This document shows positions 9,059 through 16,098 of a stretch of 64,000 nucleotides of DNA, in pieces. This DNA comes from CALBPI01 sp963922335 (GTDB lineage Bacteria > Pseudomonadota > Gammaproteobacteria > Steroidobacterales > Woeseiaceae). The DNA is taken from contig CAWUIB010000007.1 of assembly GCA_963922335.1 (NCBI GenBank), positions 143,672 to 207,671 on the forward strand, written 5' to 3'. Numbering within the stretch: the stretch's first letter is position 1; every line of letters begins with the position of its first letter. The position numbers and the translations under genes are program-made. The notes under the pieces are model-generated. The model did no database searches. It had not been told where the DNA came from and saw nothing but the letters and a program-made list of their open reading frames with translations.

Positions 9059-9805
9059 TCAGTTGCAGAGGCGATCATCGGCGAGGTAGACGGAGTCTGT
9101 GGTGACGTTGCCAAAGCGATCTTCAACATCAACAAAGATCTGTGCGGCTGCGCCGAAGTGGGTGATACCGAACTGCAGGTCAACATTCCGATCGGTCTGA
9201 AAGCGGCCGCCTGGTGGCACGTCGAAGGTCAGGCGCTTTTCCCAGTAAGCCAGGTACTTTTTGGGATAGTTGAAGATCGGGTGCAGGCTGGCGACTGCCG
9301 CATTTTCGGACACTTCAACAAACTCGGTCGGGCCATCATCGATCACGCCCCCACGATTGCTGACAACGTCTCGCTCGGCAATGCGCACGGTAACTTTGCG
9401 GATTCCGTTGAAGTCGTAAGCGTTCAACGAAAAGTAGTAAGGAGTCGAACCGCCGGAGAGCGTGTTGTAGCCGAACTCGTTGAAGAAATAGGTTCGGCGT
9501 TGGATGTAATCGCTCGTGAAATCCGGCGTGAACATCTCGCTCCAGCCTGGCTCCCAACCCGACTCAGAGTAGTTTCCGTCACACCCCCAAGATGAGGGGC
9601 CGATATATACCGCGTTGTCAGGGAGGTCTGTCGGCGGCACGACACCAGGCTCCTGCCAAAGAATGGGGCCGGCGTTCTTACCATCCAGCATTTCCAGAGT
9701 TAGCGTGGGGGGCGTAGTGCTTCCAGGACCCATCCGTTGCGCCTCTGCAGGCAATGCAGCAGAGAGAAGAGCGATTCCAGTGATGGTGATGAGTGCGTTT
9801 TTCAT
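9059..9805 (-). CDS. Secreted protein of unknown function, copy 1 of a duplicated family
   Basis: A 248-aa protein. The ATG at 9805 has GGAG about 9 bases upstream and starts a signal peptide (MKNALITITGIALLSAALPAEAQ). The mature part is not a family I recognise. It is clearly homologous to the product of 32531-33298: shared segments include the pattern T-L-x-M-x-D-x-x-N-A-G-P-I, Y-I-Q-x-R-T-Y-F-F, DDGPTEFV or EDGPTEFV, and V-x-V-E-D-x-x-G-N-V near the end. The C-terminal part looks like a beta-sandwich. Both copies are divergent from a CadC-like regulator of one subfamily, with 11-bp repeats between, so the protein is probably the regulator's target or signal partner (inference). Confidence 0.75.
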   Translation of the reverse strand: MKNALITITGIALLSAALPAEAQRMGPGSTTPPTLTLEMLDGKNAGPILWQEPGVVPPTDLPDNAVYIGPSSWGCDGNYSESGWEPGWSEMFTPDFTSDYIQRRTYFFNEFGYNTLSGGSTPYYFSLNAYDFNGIRKVTVRIAERDVVSNRGGVIDDGPTEFVEVSENAAVASLHPIFNYPKKYLAYWEKRLTFDVPPGGRFQTDRNVDLQFGITHFGAAAQIFVDVEDRFGNVTTDSVYLADDRLCN

Positions 9806-9888
9806 GATTGTGATCTCCAATTTCTGATCGTTTACACAGGTGCGGCCGTTGCCGCTGGGTGCATACTCCCCAGAGCGCGCATCCGAAT

Positions 9889-9943
9889 CCTGATGGCACC
9901 CTCACGCTTGCCTGATCCTTACCTGATGGAAACCTGATGTAAT
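9889..9943. promoter_or_regulatory. Five 11-bp direct repeats between the secreted gene and its CadC-like regulator
   Basis: Rows of 11 from 9889 read cctgatggcac, cctcacgcttg, cctgatcctta, cctgatggaaa, cctgatgtaat. Four of five rows start CCTGAT and the fifth CCTCAC, with no slip in register. TGATTT follows at 9944. The block lies 84 bases from the secreted gene's start and 85 bases before the regulator's TTG. OmpR/PhoB-type winged helices bind tandem sites at 11-bp steps, so this is a likely operator for the adjacent regulator and could act on both divergent genes. Confidence 0.8.
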
Positions 9944-10027
9944 TGATTTCATTGGAAATAGTGGTTATTTCCGAGTGCTTTTTTTTGTGCTGATAGGGTA
10001 GGATTCGAGAAAAAGAAGGGCACATTC

Positions 10028-12082
10028 TTGGCATCTGAACCCATTCTTCGCTCGCCGTTTCGACTTGGCGCGCTCGAAGTCACACCCGCGCGTAACGTGA
10101 TTGCTCGCGATGGCTCCGAATTCCGACTGGAACCTCGGGTCATGGACGTGCTGTGCATGCTCGCGGGCGCTGAGGGAGAAGTGGTCTCGCGAGAGTCCCT
10201 TATTGAGTCGTTGTGGGTATCCGAATTCGGGGCGGATGAAAGTCTGACCCGGGCCATTTCGCTCATACGCAAGACCCTGCGTGAAGCCGGAGAGTCGGAA
10301 CCCTCGATTGAGACGATAAAAAAGCGCGGCTACCGACTGGTCTTACCCATCAGCGAATCTGCGCCCATCGCATCGGCGACCCCGTCTGAGACCCACCCGG
10401 AGTCAGCACCAACCGCCGAAGCCACGAATCACCAGCACGAAGCGCTTTTTGATCCGCAAGCCCAGCGCGTGCACTGGCTATTTCCGCTGGCAGCGCTTGG
10501 CGTATTGGTGGTCGCAGCCATCGCTTGGTTTCAACGCAGCCACCAAATCACTGAATCGTGGGCATCGGCGACCACCACCCCTTCAGTCGTCGTTCTACCG
10601 TTTGAGGCTTTGAGCGATGACGATAGTGACGCCTACTTTGGACTAGGCATTGCCGAAGAACTGCTAAATGCGCTCGCGCGCTTTCCCGATCTGGATGTCG
10701 TGGCGCGTACCTCCGCCTTTGCTCGGGACAATGCAGACCTGAATCAAACGGATTTAGGTGATCGACTGGCAGTCGATCATGTTGTGACTGGTTCGGTGCG
10801 TCGAGGTAAGGATCGAATCCGGATTTCTTCGCGATTGATCCGAACCGCTGATGAGGCCAGCCTATGGTCAAACACCTACGAATTCGACGCCGCGGACCTT
10901 TTTGAAATCGAAGACACGATCGTGCGTGAGATTGCCCAGACGCTTCAGGTGCAGCTCGGCGTCGGCGCCGCAGCGGATCGCGTGGAGAACACAGGCATCA
11001 ATCAGTCCGCCTATGATCAATATCTGCAAGGTCTCACATTGTGGGGCGACCGGATGCGCGAGAACGGCAATCGGGCAGAAGCACTAGCCGCTTTTCAGCG
11101 TGCCGTCGCCTTCGAGGATGACTTTGCCGATGCGTGGGCGAGCCTTGGCACACTTGCGGTCTATAGCGTGGGAAGTCCTCTGGCGAAAGATCGTGTGGCA
11201 TTCACTCGCATGACAAAGGATGCGCTATCGCGGGCAATTGAACTGGACCCAGCGAACGCAAAAGCCCACGCAGCCCTGGTCGTGTTTCACGTTACCCAAA
11301 GTCTCGACATCGCCAAGGCTCGCTTTCATCTCGAACAGGCTGAGGCTGCTGCGCCAAACGCCGCTACAACGCACTACGCCGCCGTATGGCTCCACCGAGT
11401 TCTGGGTGACTCCGACGCCGCACTCGCCGCGATAGACCGCACCATCGTTTTGGACCCCTTGAACTCCATCCTAACGCTTGTGCGTGCGACCTTGTTGATG
11501 GAGATGGGTCGCACGGATGAGAGCATGGCAGCGCTCGAAGCCTGCTTTGAGGCGCAGTGCTTGGGTGAAGGGTTCGTCGCGTTTGCCAGCGCAGCAGCCG
11601 TATTCTCCGGCGAGCAACGATATCTGGATCGCTGGCGCCCGCGTGTCGATGCCTTCGAAAAGGTACTCGAGTCTATTCCTGACAACGCCAAGCCGATCGT
11701 GGCTAGCATCATGCCCGCCTTCACCTCTATCCGTTATCGAAGAGACGATGCGGATGCACAAATTGCTCGCGTGACCGCCATGTTCAATGAACAGGTAATC
11801 ACCGACACTCCGGGTATTTGGGGTCCGACGTTCGCAACCTTCCTCCCTCAGGAAACGTTTATGGACGTACTCCATGCCGCGTACGACCGTGGCGATCTCT
11901 TCTCGTCGACCTTCTCGTTTTCACCTTTGTATGGTGTCAATCCCTACCCGCAATGGGTGCTTGAGCATCCCCGCTACCACGAACTGTGGGAAAAGCCGGG
12001 CATGAAGGAGGTCGCAGATGCCTGGCGAGAAAAGGGACTGGTCGCGGGACTACCGACTGTTAAAGCAGCAACAACAGACTAA
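10028..12082 (+). CDS. CadC-like membrane regulator with TolB-like segment and TPRs, copy 1
   Basis: A 684-aa protein starting at TTG 10028, with AGAAGGG about 7 bases upstream. Domains in order: OmpR/CadC winged helix (residues about 10-105, ending KKRGYRLVLPI), a low-complexity linker, one transmembrane helix at about 155-175, and a TolB-N/FlgO-like segment (VVVLPFEALSDDDSDAYFG to about 310). A TPR domain with several repeats follows to the end. This layout is known in many gammaproteobacterial one-component regulators. It would sense something in the envelope and bind DNA on the cytoplasmic side. It shares the whole layout and much sequence with the protein at 33518. It is divergent from the secreted gene at 9059, with the 11-bp repeat array between. 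The XRE gene at 12092 follows after nine bases. Confidence 0.88.
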   Translation: MASEPILRSPFRLGALEVTPARNVIARDGSEFRLEPRVMDVLCMLAGAEGEVVSRESLIESLWVSEFGADESLTRAISLIRKTLREAGESEPSIETIKKRGYRLVLPISESAPIASATPSETHPESAPTAEATNHQHEALFDPQAQRVHWLFPLAALGVLVVAAIAWFQRSHQITESWASATTTPSVVVLPFEALSDDDSDAYFGLGIAEELLNALARFPDLDVVARTSAFARDNADLNQTDLGDRLAVDHVVTGSVRRGKDRIRISSRLIRTADEASLWSNTYEFDAADLFEIEDTIVREIAQTLQVQLGVGAAADRVENTGINQSAYDQYLQGLTLWGDRMRENGNRAEALAAFQRAVAFEDDFADAWASLGTLAVYSVGSPLAKDRVAFTRMTKDALSRAIELDPANAKAHAALVVFHVTQSLDIAKARFHLEQAEAAAPNAATTHYAAVWLHRVLGDSDAALAAIDRTIVLDPLNSILTLVRATLLMEMGRTDESMAALEACFEAQCLGEGFVAFASAAAVFSGEQRYLDRWRPRVDAFEKVLESIPDNAKPIVASIMPAFTSIRYRRDDADAQIARVTAMFNEQVITDTPGIWGPTFATFLPQETFMDVLHAAYDRGDLFSSTFSFSPLYGVNPYPQWVLEHPRYHELWEKPGMKEVADAWREKGLVAGLPTVKAATTD

Positions 12083-12091
12083 ACTGGTCAG

Positions 12092-12508
12092 ATGCCTCGC
12101 CAGAAAAACAAGCAGCAGGACGACAACGGCATCGCCGCACGCATTCGTCTGGCGCGCGAGCGTGCACAGCTCGACCCTAGCGGTATGCGTCAGGCCTTGG
12201 CTGAACTGGGCGAAGAGGTTTCGAAGACCGGACTCCACAGACTGGAAACCCAGAATCCTAAGAACCCGAACCTCAGCCTGATCCAGGCCATCGCCGCGAT
12301 CACCAATGTTTCACCAAGCTGGATCCTGTTCGGTCAAGGATCGATCACCAAACCTGATGAATTCGGTCAGGCCATCCGCGGACGTGTCGTCGACACCATC
12401 GAACTTCTGGTCGGCGCTCTGGACCTGACAGCACGTCAGGATTCCACAATAACCAACTGGCTGAAATCAGTTCGCGAGTCCAAGCCGAGCCGCGCACGAA
12501 AACCCTAA
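12092..12508 (+). CDS. Small XRE-type helix-turn-helix protein
   Basis: A 138-aa basic protein. Residues about 14-85 form an XRE/Cro-like helix-turn-helix: IAARIRLARERAQL, TGLHRLETQN as recognition helix, then LIQAIAAITNVSPSWILFGQG, a common ending of this domain. The C-terminal 50 residues are not recognisable. It starts nine bases after the CadC-like regulator and lies directly before the palindromic half-sites and the strong promoter of the tRNA array. It may therefore autoregulate or control that array; this is inference from position only. Confidence 0.75.
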   Translation: MPRQKNKQQDDNGIAARIRLARERAQLDPSGMRQALAELGEEVSKTGLHRLETQNPKNPNLSLIQAIAAITNVSPSWILFGQGSITKPDEFGQAIRGRVVDTIELLVGALDLTARQDSTITNWLKSVRESKPSRARKP

Positions 12509-12510
12509 TT

Positions 12511-12535
12511 CGGAACGAGTTCCGTTTTCCGGAAC
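12511..12535. promoter_or_regulatory. Three alternating CGGAAC/GTTCCG half-sites
   Basis: CGGAAC-ga-GTTCCG-ttttc-CGGAAC runs from 12511 to 12535, followed by TTTT. The first two form a 14-bp palindrome. The last two can fold into a short hairpin with a T run, so this may also be a weak terminator for the XRE gene. It ends 17 bases before the -35 box at 12553, a good place for an XRE-type operator. Confidence 0.5.
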
Positions 12536-12552
12536 TTTTGTTCAGAAAAACG

Positions 12553-12580
12553 TTGACAGACTAAATCGTCTGCGTATACT
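12553..12580 (+). promoter_or_regulatory. Strong sigma-70 promoter before the tRNA array
   Basis: TTGACA at 12553 and TATACT at 12575 are separated by 16 bases. The discriminator is the GC-rich CCCCGCCCC, typical of stringently controlled stable-RNA promoters. Transcription would start near 12587. Confidence 0.8.
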
Positions 12581-12589
12581 CCCCGCCCC

Positions 12590-12739
12590 ATGATTACAAC
12601 GAACGCAAAGCTCCGATTGCAAAGCACCACCAGCGGTTACTGGTATTCGCATACCAATCCCGCCGGCGACGCCGCCCTGTGCGTGCGCGTAGCGCGAGCG
12701 GATATGTTCTTCGCCCTAGGCGGAGAACCGATACATTAG
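12590..12739 (+). CDS. Possible 49-aa leaderless ORF, faintly like ribosomal protein bL33
   Basis: ATG 12590 lies only two to four bases after the predicted transcript start, so it would be translated leaderless; no ribosome-binding site is present. The frame encodes 49 residues and ends at TAG 12737. Residues 7-24 (KLRLQSTTSGYWYSHTNP) have the spacing of the bL33 N-terminal half (K-x-x-L-x-S-T...Y-x-x-x-x-N), but the second half does not match. It may be a divergent or decayed bL33-like protein, a leader peptide, or chance within a 250-base non-coding RNA that ends at the terminator at 12804. I am not sure it is translated. Confidence 0.3.
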   Translation: MITTNAKLRLQSTTSGYWYSHTNPAGDAALCVRVARADMFFALGGEPIH

Positions 12740-12803
12740 CCTTCCCTGAACAGTTCTCGGGAGGCTCGATCATTCGAACCTTCCAGAGAGGCTCCCAGTA
12801 GAG

Positions 12804-12840
12804 ACCCCGGTCGGTTCGCGAAACCACCGGGGTTTTTTTA
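12804..12840 (+). terminator. Rho-independent terminator inside the tRNA leader
   Basis: ACCCCGGT and ACCGGGGT pair around a loop that can itself pair, and seven T residues follow from 12833. It would end a transcript of about 250 bases from the 12553 promoter, ahead of the boxA element and the tRNAs. The tRNAs therefore need read-through, antitermination or another promoter. Confidence 0.75.
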
Positions 12841-12842
12841 TT

Positions 12843-12888
12843 CCCCGATGTTTGCTCTTTAACAATGTGGATTGTTCAGACATTGGGG
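12843..12888 (+). promoter_or_regulatory. boxA-like antitermination element inside a stem
   Basis: TGCTCTTTAACA at 12853 matches the boxA of rRNA leaders. It is enclosed by CCCCGATGT (12843) and ACATTGGGG (12880), which pair over nine bases with one G-U. AACAAT-GTGG-ATTGTT (12861-12876) forms a smaller hairpin overlapping the boxA end. No rRNA follows; the element leads into the tRNA array. Confidence 0.6.
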
Positions 12889-12964
12889 TGGAGCCGCTCA
12901 TAGGGAGAGGCTGCGATCTACAGACCCGTCGTGCGTGGCAACGCGCCCGCCCCAATACTTCGAA

Positions 12965-13050
12965 GGAGAGGCTTTCATCGGCGAGATAGACCGGCTGTAA
13001 CCCGGTGGTCCCGAGCGGCCCTGTAGGTTCGACTCCTACCCTCTCCACCA
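12965..13050 (+). tRNA. tRNA-Tyr (GTA)
   Basis: The acceptor stem GGAGAGG/CCTCTCC is perfect and A-CCA is encoded. The anticodon stem ACCGG/CCGGT carries loop CTGTAAC (anticodon GTA). A class II variable arm (GGTC...GGCC) is present, as expected for bacterial tRNA-Tyr. The D stem (CTTTC/GATAG) has a mismatch. Confidence 0.9.
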
Positions 13051-13054
13051 TTCA

Positions 13055-13131
13055 GGGGGATTAGCTCAGCCTGGAAGAGCATCTGTGTTGCAAGCAGAAG
13101 GCGCTCGGTTCGAATCCGAGATCCTCCACCA
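13055..13131 (+). tRNA. tRNA-Ala (TGC)
   Basis: The acceptor GGGGGAT/ATCCTCC pairs with a G-U at position 3-70, the classical alanine identity element. The anticodon loop GTTGCAA gives TGC. D arm, T arm (CTCGG-TTCGAAT-CCGAG) and encoded CCA are normal. It starts four bases after tRNA-Tyr. Confidence 0.9.
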
Positions 13132-13603
13132 AATTGCGAGTCATCGACCTCGGTCGAGATTCTTGATAGCGGCCTGGCGCTGCTAACCGTCGGCAACGGC
13201 GGGAAAGGAATACGACCCATGGTATTCCGCCGAGACTTAGGTCCCGGCCACTCCAGGCAAGTTCGGCCTCCAGTCGTCCTCGGCACCGCCGGGGATAGCG
13301 GTGAAACGATGCGCGGAAGTAGTGTGACTAACGCACCGGCGATGCCGGGAATGCGGGTCCGCGAAAGAACACGTGGTGGTGCAACCCGCGACACCAACAT
13401 CGTCAATCGTGAGAGGTAACGAATAGTGCAGATTAGTGCGAGCTTTGCAGGCGAGTGCGACTGTGCAGAGGGCAAGGGTTCTGGCGAAAGTCAGCGTCCT
13501 CGTCCTCGGTCAAGTAACCGGCAGGTGAACGACAGTCGGCGTGTTGTATTTCGTTATCCAAAAGATAACGAAGCGACAGAGGTGCGCACGTCGAAATGGG
13601 CCT
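13132..13603 (+). other. 472-base spacer within the tRNA array
   Basis: No credible gene or intact tRNA is visible. Two clear hairpins are present: GGAATAC/GTATTCC at 13207-13228, and a perfect nine-base-pair stem TTCGTTATC/GATAACGAA with loop CAAAA at 13550-13572. The spacer could hold a structured non-coding RNA or tRNA processing signals. Confidence 0.4.
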
Positions 13604-13678
13604 GAGTCTATAGCTCAACTGGAAGAGCGATTGCCTCCAAAGCAATAGATGCTGGTTCGAATCCAGCTTTACTCACCA
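13604..13678 (+). tRNA. tRNA-Trp-like (CCA) with a mispaired acceptor stem
   Basis: The anticodon stem ATTGC/GCAAT carries loop CTCCAAA, giving anticodon CCA. D arm (GCTC...GAGC), T arm (GCTGG-TTCGAAT-CCAGC) and encoded CCA are normal. The acceptor strands GAGTCTA and TTTACTC fail to pair at positions 5-68 (C/T) and 6-67 (T/T), so it may be a degenerate or specialised copy. Confidence 0.75.
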
Positions 13679-14032
13679 ATAGGTGAACGCAAAGACGCAC
13701 CTCGGTACGTGGTCGAAAATGGCTTAAGGCCGGAGTCCTCGGACAATCCGGCGGTTGAATCAGTCGCAAGCTGATTTGACCTTGGCAGCGAGCCGCACGG
13801 TTGGGTGGCCCCCATTTGGAGCCCGCAAGGCTCACGGTACGCAGACTGCTGACTAGACCCGTACTACGAGTGAACCGCCACACTCTCAAAAAGGCAGTCA
13901 TGGTCCTCGACTGTCGAGTTGGCTTCGGCCATTCGCCAGTGGACAAGCGCGCAACGACCCTTACGCAAGGGGTTTCGGTACTCGCGCAAAGGGAGGACTG
14001 CGAAGCGCCTAGTCTCAGCGCTTTATCTTTTC
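13679..14032 (+). other. 354-base spacer with several hairpins
   Basis: No gene is visible. Hairpins are at 13729-13752 (GCCGGA-GTCC-tc-GGAC-aa-TCCGGC), 13758-13776 (AATCAG/CTGATT) and about 13958-13971 (CCCTT-acgc-AAGGG). A small structured RNA is possible. Confidence 0.4.
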
Positions 14033-14108
14033 GCCGCGGTAGCTCAATCGGTAGAGCGCCGGATTGTCGATCCGGAAGATGTCGGTTCAAGTCCGATCCG
14101 CAGCGCCA
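14033..14108 (+). tRNA. tRNA-Asp (GTC)
   Basis: The anticodon stem CCGGA/TCCGG carries loop TTGTCGA (anticodon GTC). The discriminator is G73, as in tRNA-Asp, and CCA is encoded. The acceptor GCCGCGG/CCGCAGC has one mismatch (C3/A70). D and T arms are normal. Confidence 0.88.
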
Positions 14109-14114
14109 TGCAAC

Positions 14115-14191
14115 TGCCGCCTGACGGGAATGGCATACCTACCTGTTTGAGTAACAGGTGCATCTCGGTTCGAGTCCGAGGGCGGCAACCA
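14115..14191 (+). tRNA. tRNA with leucine anticodon GAG but a short variable loop
   Basis: The acceptor TGCCGCC/GGCGGCA is perfect, with A73 and CCA. The anticodon stem CCTGT/ACAGG carries loop TTGAGTA (anticodon GAG). The variable region is only TGCAT (five bases) instead of the 12 or more of class II tRNA-Leu. The D loop (GAATGGCATA) still looks like that of class II leucine tRNAs. A three-base TGA links acceptor and D stem, and the D stem CGG/CCT has one mismatch. Confidence 0.82.
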
Positions 14192-14197
14192 ACCTGC

Positions 14198-14274
14198 GCG
14201 GACCTGAAGGGAAAGGCATACCTCGGCGACTTAAAATCGCTGGCATATCGGTTCGAATCCGATGGTCCGCACCA
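14198..14274 (+). tRNA. tRNA with leucine anticodon TAA but a short variable loop
   Basis: The acceptor GCGGACC/GGTCCGC is perfect, with A73 and CCA. The anticodon stem GGCGA/TCGCT carries loop CTTAAAA (anticodon TAA). The variable loop GGCAT has five bases. It has the TGA linker and D stem AGG/CCT seen in its neighbours. It lies six bases after the GAG copy. Confidence 0.82.
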
Positions 14275-14276
14275 AC

Positions 14277-14354
14277 GCGCAACTGAAGGGAATTGGTATA
14301 CCTGAATAGCTCAAACCTATTCGCCTCCCAGTTCGAATCTGGGGTTGCGCACCA
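14277..14354 (+). tRNA. tRNA with leucine anticodon CAA but a short variable loop
   Basis: The acceptor GCGCAAC/GTTGCGC is perfect, with A73 and CCA. The anticodon stem AATAG/CTATT carries loop CTCAAAC (anticodon CAA). The variable loop CGCCT has five bases. The D loop GAATTGGTATA resembles class II tRNA-Leu. Only two bases separate it from the TAA copy. Confidence 0.82.
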
Positions 14355-14492
14355 AATTTGACGGCACGCCGTCATCCCATGGTCTGAGTTGACGCCACAT
14401 TCAACGGATCGGGTTCTCGGAACTCCCGACTGGCGCACAAAGCTCCATTGCTGCGTGTGTACCGAACAAACCGTCAGCTCACGTCACCCTTA

Positions 14493-14567
14493 GTCTAATT
14501 AGCTCAGACAGGTAGAGCATACGTTTAGATCGTAGTGTTGCAGGTTCGAATCCTGCATTAGACACCT
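14493..14567 (+). tRNA. tRNA with leucine anticodon TAG, class I fold, no encoded CCA
   Basis: The acceptor GTCTAAT/ATTAGAC is perfect. The D arm (GCTCAGACAGGTAGAGC) is of ordinary class I type. The anticodon loop TTTAGAT gives TAG; the top pair of the anticodon stem (A/G) is mismatched. The variable loop is short. The 3' end reads A-CC-T, so the final A of CCA would have to be added after transcription. The spacer before it (14355-14492) holds only a small GACGGC/GCCGTC hairpin. Confidence 0.75.
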
Positions 14568-14637
14568 GGCCTTTCACGCCATGTGAGGAAGGACGCAAGT
14601 CTGCGGTTCGAGTCCGCCCTGACAGAGAGATTCTGTC
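14568..14637 (+). pseudogene. tRNA-like remnant
   Basis: A T arm (GCGG-TTCGAGT-CCGC at 14603-14617) is followed by CTGACAG-A, which looks like the 3' half of a tRNA. No matching 5' acceptor strand or proper anticodon loop is present upstream. GACAGA/TCTGTC at 14621-14637 forms a hairpin across the 3' end. Confidence 0.3.
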
Positions 14638-14907
14638 GCCACCCGCGGCTGTGTCCGGCGCAACTCACTCGATTGGTTCGCCACCGAGTGACGCGCGCAG
14701 CGATCCGCTCGCCGGTTTGCGTGTTGATTCATGTGCCCGATCAAATTCCCGACGACGTGCCCAGCGGACGGCCTGTGTGCCCCGCTGCGTGCGAACTCGC
14801 GTCTTCGATCCGGTCGTGACCCACCGCGAATCCGCCTGCCGATCGTGGGCATAACCGCACCAATCACTTAACCAGGTTCATTCACCAACAACAAAGGAGA
14901 ACGCCAC
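14638..14907 (+). other. Leader of the slipin gene
   Basis: No gene is visible. A well-formed hairpin CACTCG-at-TGG-TTCG-CCA-c-CGAGTG with a TTCG loop lies at 14666-14690. AAAGGAGAA just before 14900 is a strong ribosome-binding site for the slipin. I saw no sigma-54 (-24/-12) promoter here. Confidence 0.4.
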
Positions 14908-16047
14908 ATGTTTTTCATGAAGTTCAATGTGCGTAAGCACGAACGTGCACTCCTGTTCCGTGACGGCGACTTCGTCAAGTTCCTCGAACCTGGCGTGCAC
15001 CGTTTCGTAACGGCATTGCACCGCTACACCATCGAAAAGATCGACGTCACCGTGCCGCTCTTTGCGCACCGCCTGCAGGACTTCCTCGTGGAGTCCTACG
15101 CAAAAGACGTGGCTCGCTACTTCGATGTCATCAAAACCGATGCGGACGAGATCGCCGTCATCTACCACGATGACCGCGTCACGCTGATCATGGCTCCGGC
15201 CACGCGCCACCTCTTTACCAAGGGTGTCCGCAAGATCCGTGTGGAGCGTTACACGATCACCGATGACGTGGATATCGATACCCGCCTGGCCAAGCGCCTG
15301 CTCGCGGGTAACGATCACGTGTTGAAGTCGATCGCGGACAAGACGATCTACGCACGTGTCGTACCGGCTGGTCACGTAGGCCTGCTCTACGTGGACGGCG
15401 AACTGAAGCGCTCGCTGGCACCGGGCTTCCACGCCTTTTTGGCTGTGGAGCGCGCTGTGGAAGTGAAGCTCTTCGACACTCGTGTACAGACCCTCGAAGT
15501 CTCTGGCCAGGAAATTCTGACCAAGGACAAGGTCGCTGTGCGCATCAACCTCACCGCAACTTACCAGTACGCAGACGTCGAAATGGCGGTGCGTGCGGCC
15601 AAGGACCCCCTCGACCACCTGTACAAGGAAGTGCAGTTCGGTCTGCGCGGTGCGGTAGGTACCCGTACGCTCGACGCGCTGCTCGAGGACAAGGCCGTAA
15701 TCGATACGTCGGTGGCGGCTCACCTTGTGGAGCACTTCGGGGCTATGGGTATCACGGTGAAGTCGGTTGGCGTTAAGGACATCATCCTGCCGGGTGACAT
15801 GAAGATGTTGCTGGCGCAGGTGGTGGAGGCCGAAAAGGCCGCTCAGGCCAACGTCATTCGCCGTCGCGAAGAGACCAACGCGACCCGTTCGCTTTTGAAC
15901 ACCGCGAAGGTCATGGAGACGAACGCAGTTGCGTTGCGTCTCAAGGAGCTCGAGACGCTCGAGAAGATCACCGACAAGATCGGCAACCTCTCGGTTTACG
16001 GCGGCCTCGATGCCGTGCTGAACGACCTGGTTCGCATGAAGCAGTAA
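14908..16047 (+). CDS. Long slipin (SPFH/band-7) protein embedded in the tRNA array
   Basis: A 379-aa protein with a strong GGAG about 9 bases before ATG. It has two band-7-related halves: residues 1-150 (FNVRKHERALLFRDGDFVKF, EPGVHR) and 150-379, the slipin core. The core includes HVGLLYVDGELKRSLAPG, LEVSGQEILTKDKVAVRINL, LQ/QFGLR...GTRTLDALLEDK, VKSVGVKDIILPGDMK, and a helical tail AQANVIRRREETNATRS. No N-terminal transmembrane helix is obvious. From family knowledge, this two-part slipin recurs beside rtcB, rtcR and Ro/TROVE genes of RNA-repair operons. None of those genes is in this window. tRNAs flank it on both sides in the same direction, so co-transcription is likely. A role in RNA repair or tRNA handling is inference. 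Confidence 0.88.
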   Translation: MFFMKFNVRKHERALLFRDGDFVKFLEPGVHRFVTALHRYTIEKIDVTVPLFAHRLQDFLVESYAKDVARYFDVIKTDADEIAVIYHDDRVTLIMAPATRHLFTKGVRKIRVERYTITDDVDIDTRLAKRLLAGNDHVLKSIADKTIYARVVPAGHVGLLYVDGELKRSLAPGFHAFLAVERAVEVKLFDTRVQTLEVSGQEILTKDKVAVRINLTATYQYADVEMAVRAAKDPLDHLYKEVQFGLRGAVGTRTLDALLEDKAVIDTSVAAHLVEHFGAMGITVKSVGVKDIILPGDMKMLLAQVVEAEKAAQANVIRRREETNATRSLLNTAKVMETNAVALRLKELETLEKITDKIGNLSVYGGLDAVLNDLVRMKQ

Positions 16048-16098
16048 GTTTAGCCAACCCGCGGGAGGCTGGGTGCAAGGCCCGGCCTCTCGCAACTT

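Noticed and set aside
9889..9943. Phased repeats considered as a CRISPR array
   Set aside because: The repeat unit is only 11 bases with no spacers; the pattern fits a regulator operator.
12843..12964. boxA-like leader considered as the start of an rRNA operon
   Set aside because: No 16S, 23S or 5S sequence follows; only tRNAs and a slipin gene.
12770..13051. Minus-strand and overlapping open frames across the tRNA array
   Set aside because: They run through intact tRNA genes and have no protein-family features.
14568..14637. Possible intact twelfth tRNA
   Set aside because: Only the T arm and a 3' acceptor strand are present; no matching 5' strand or valid anticodon loop.
14878..16095. 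Long minus-strand open frame of about 405 codons opposite the slipin gene
   Set aside because: The plus strand encodes a clear slipin with a strong ribosome-binding site; the minus frame has no recognisable domain.
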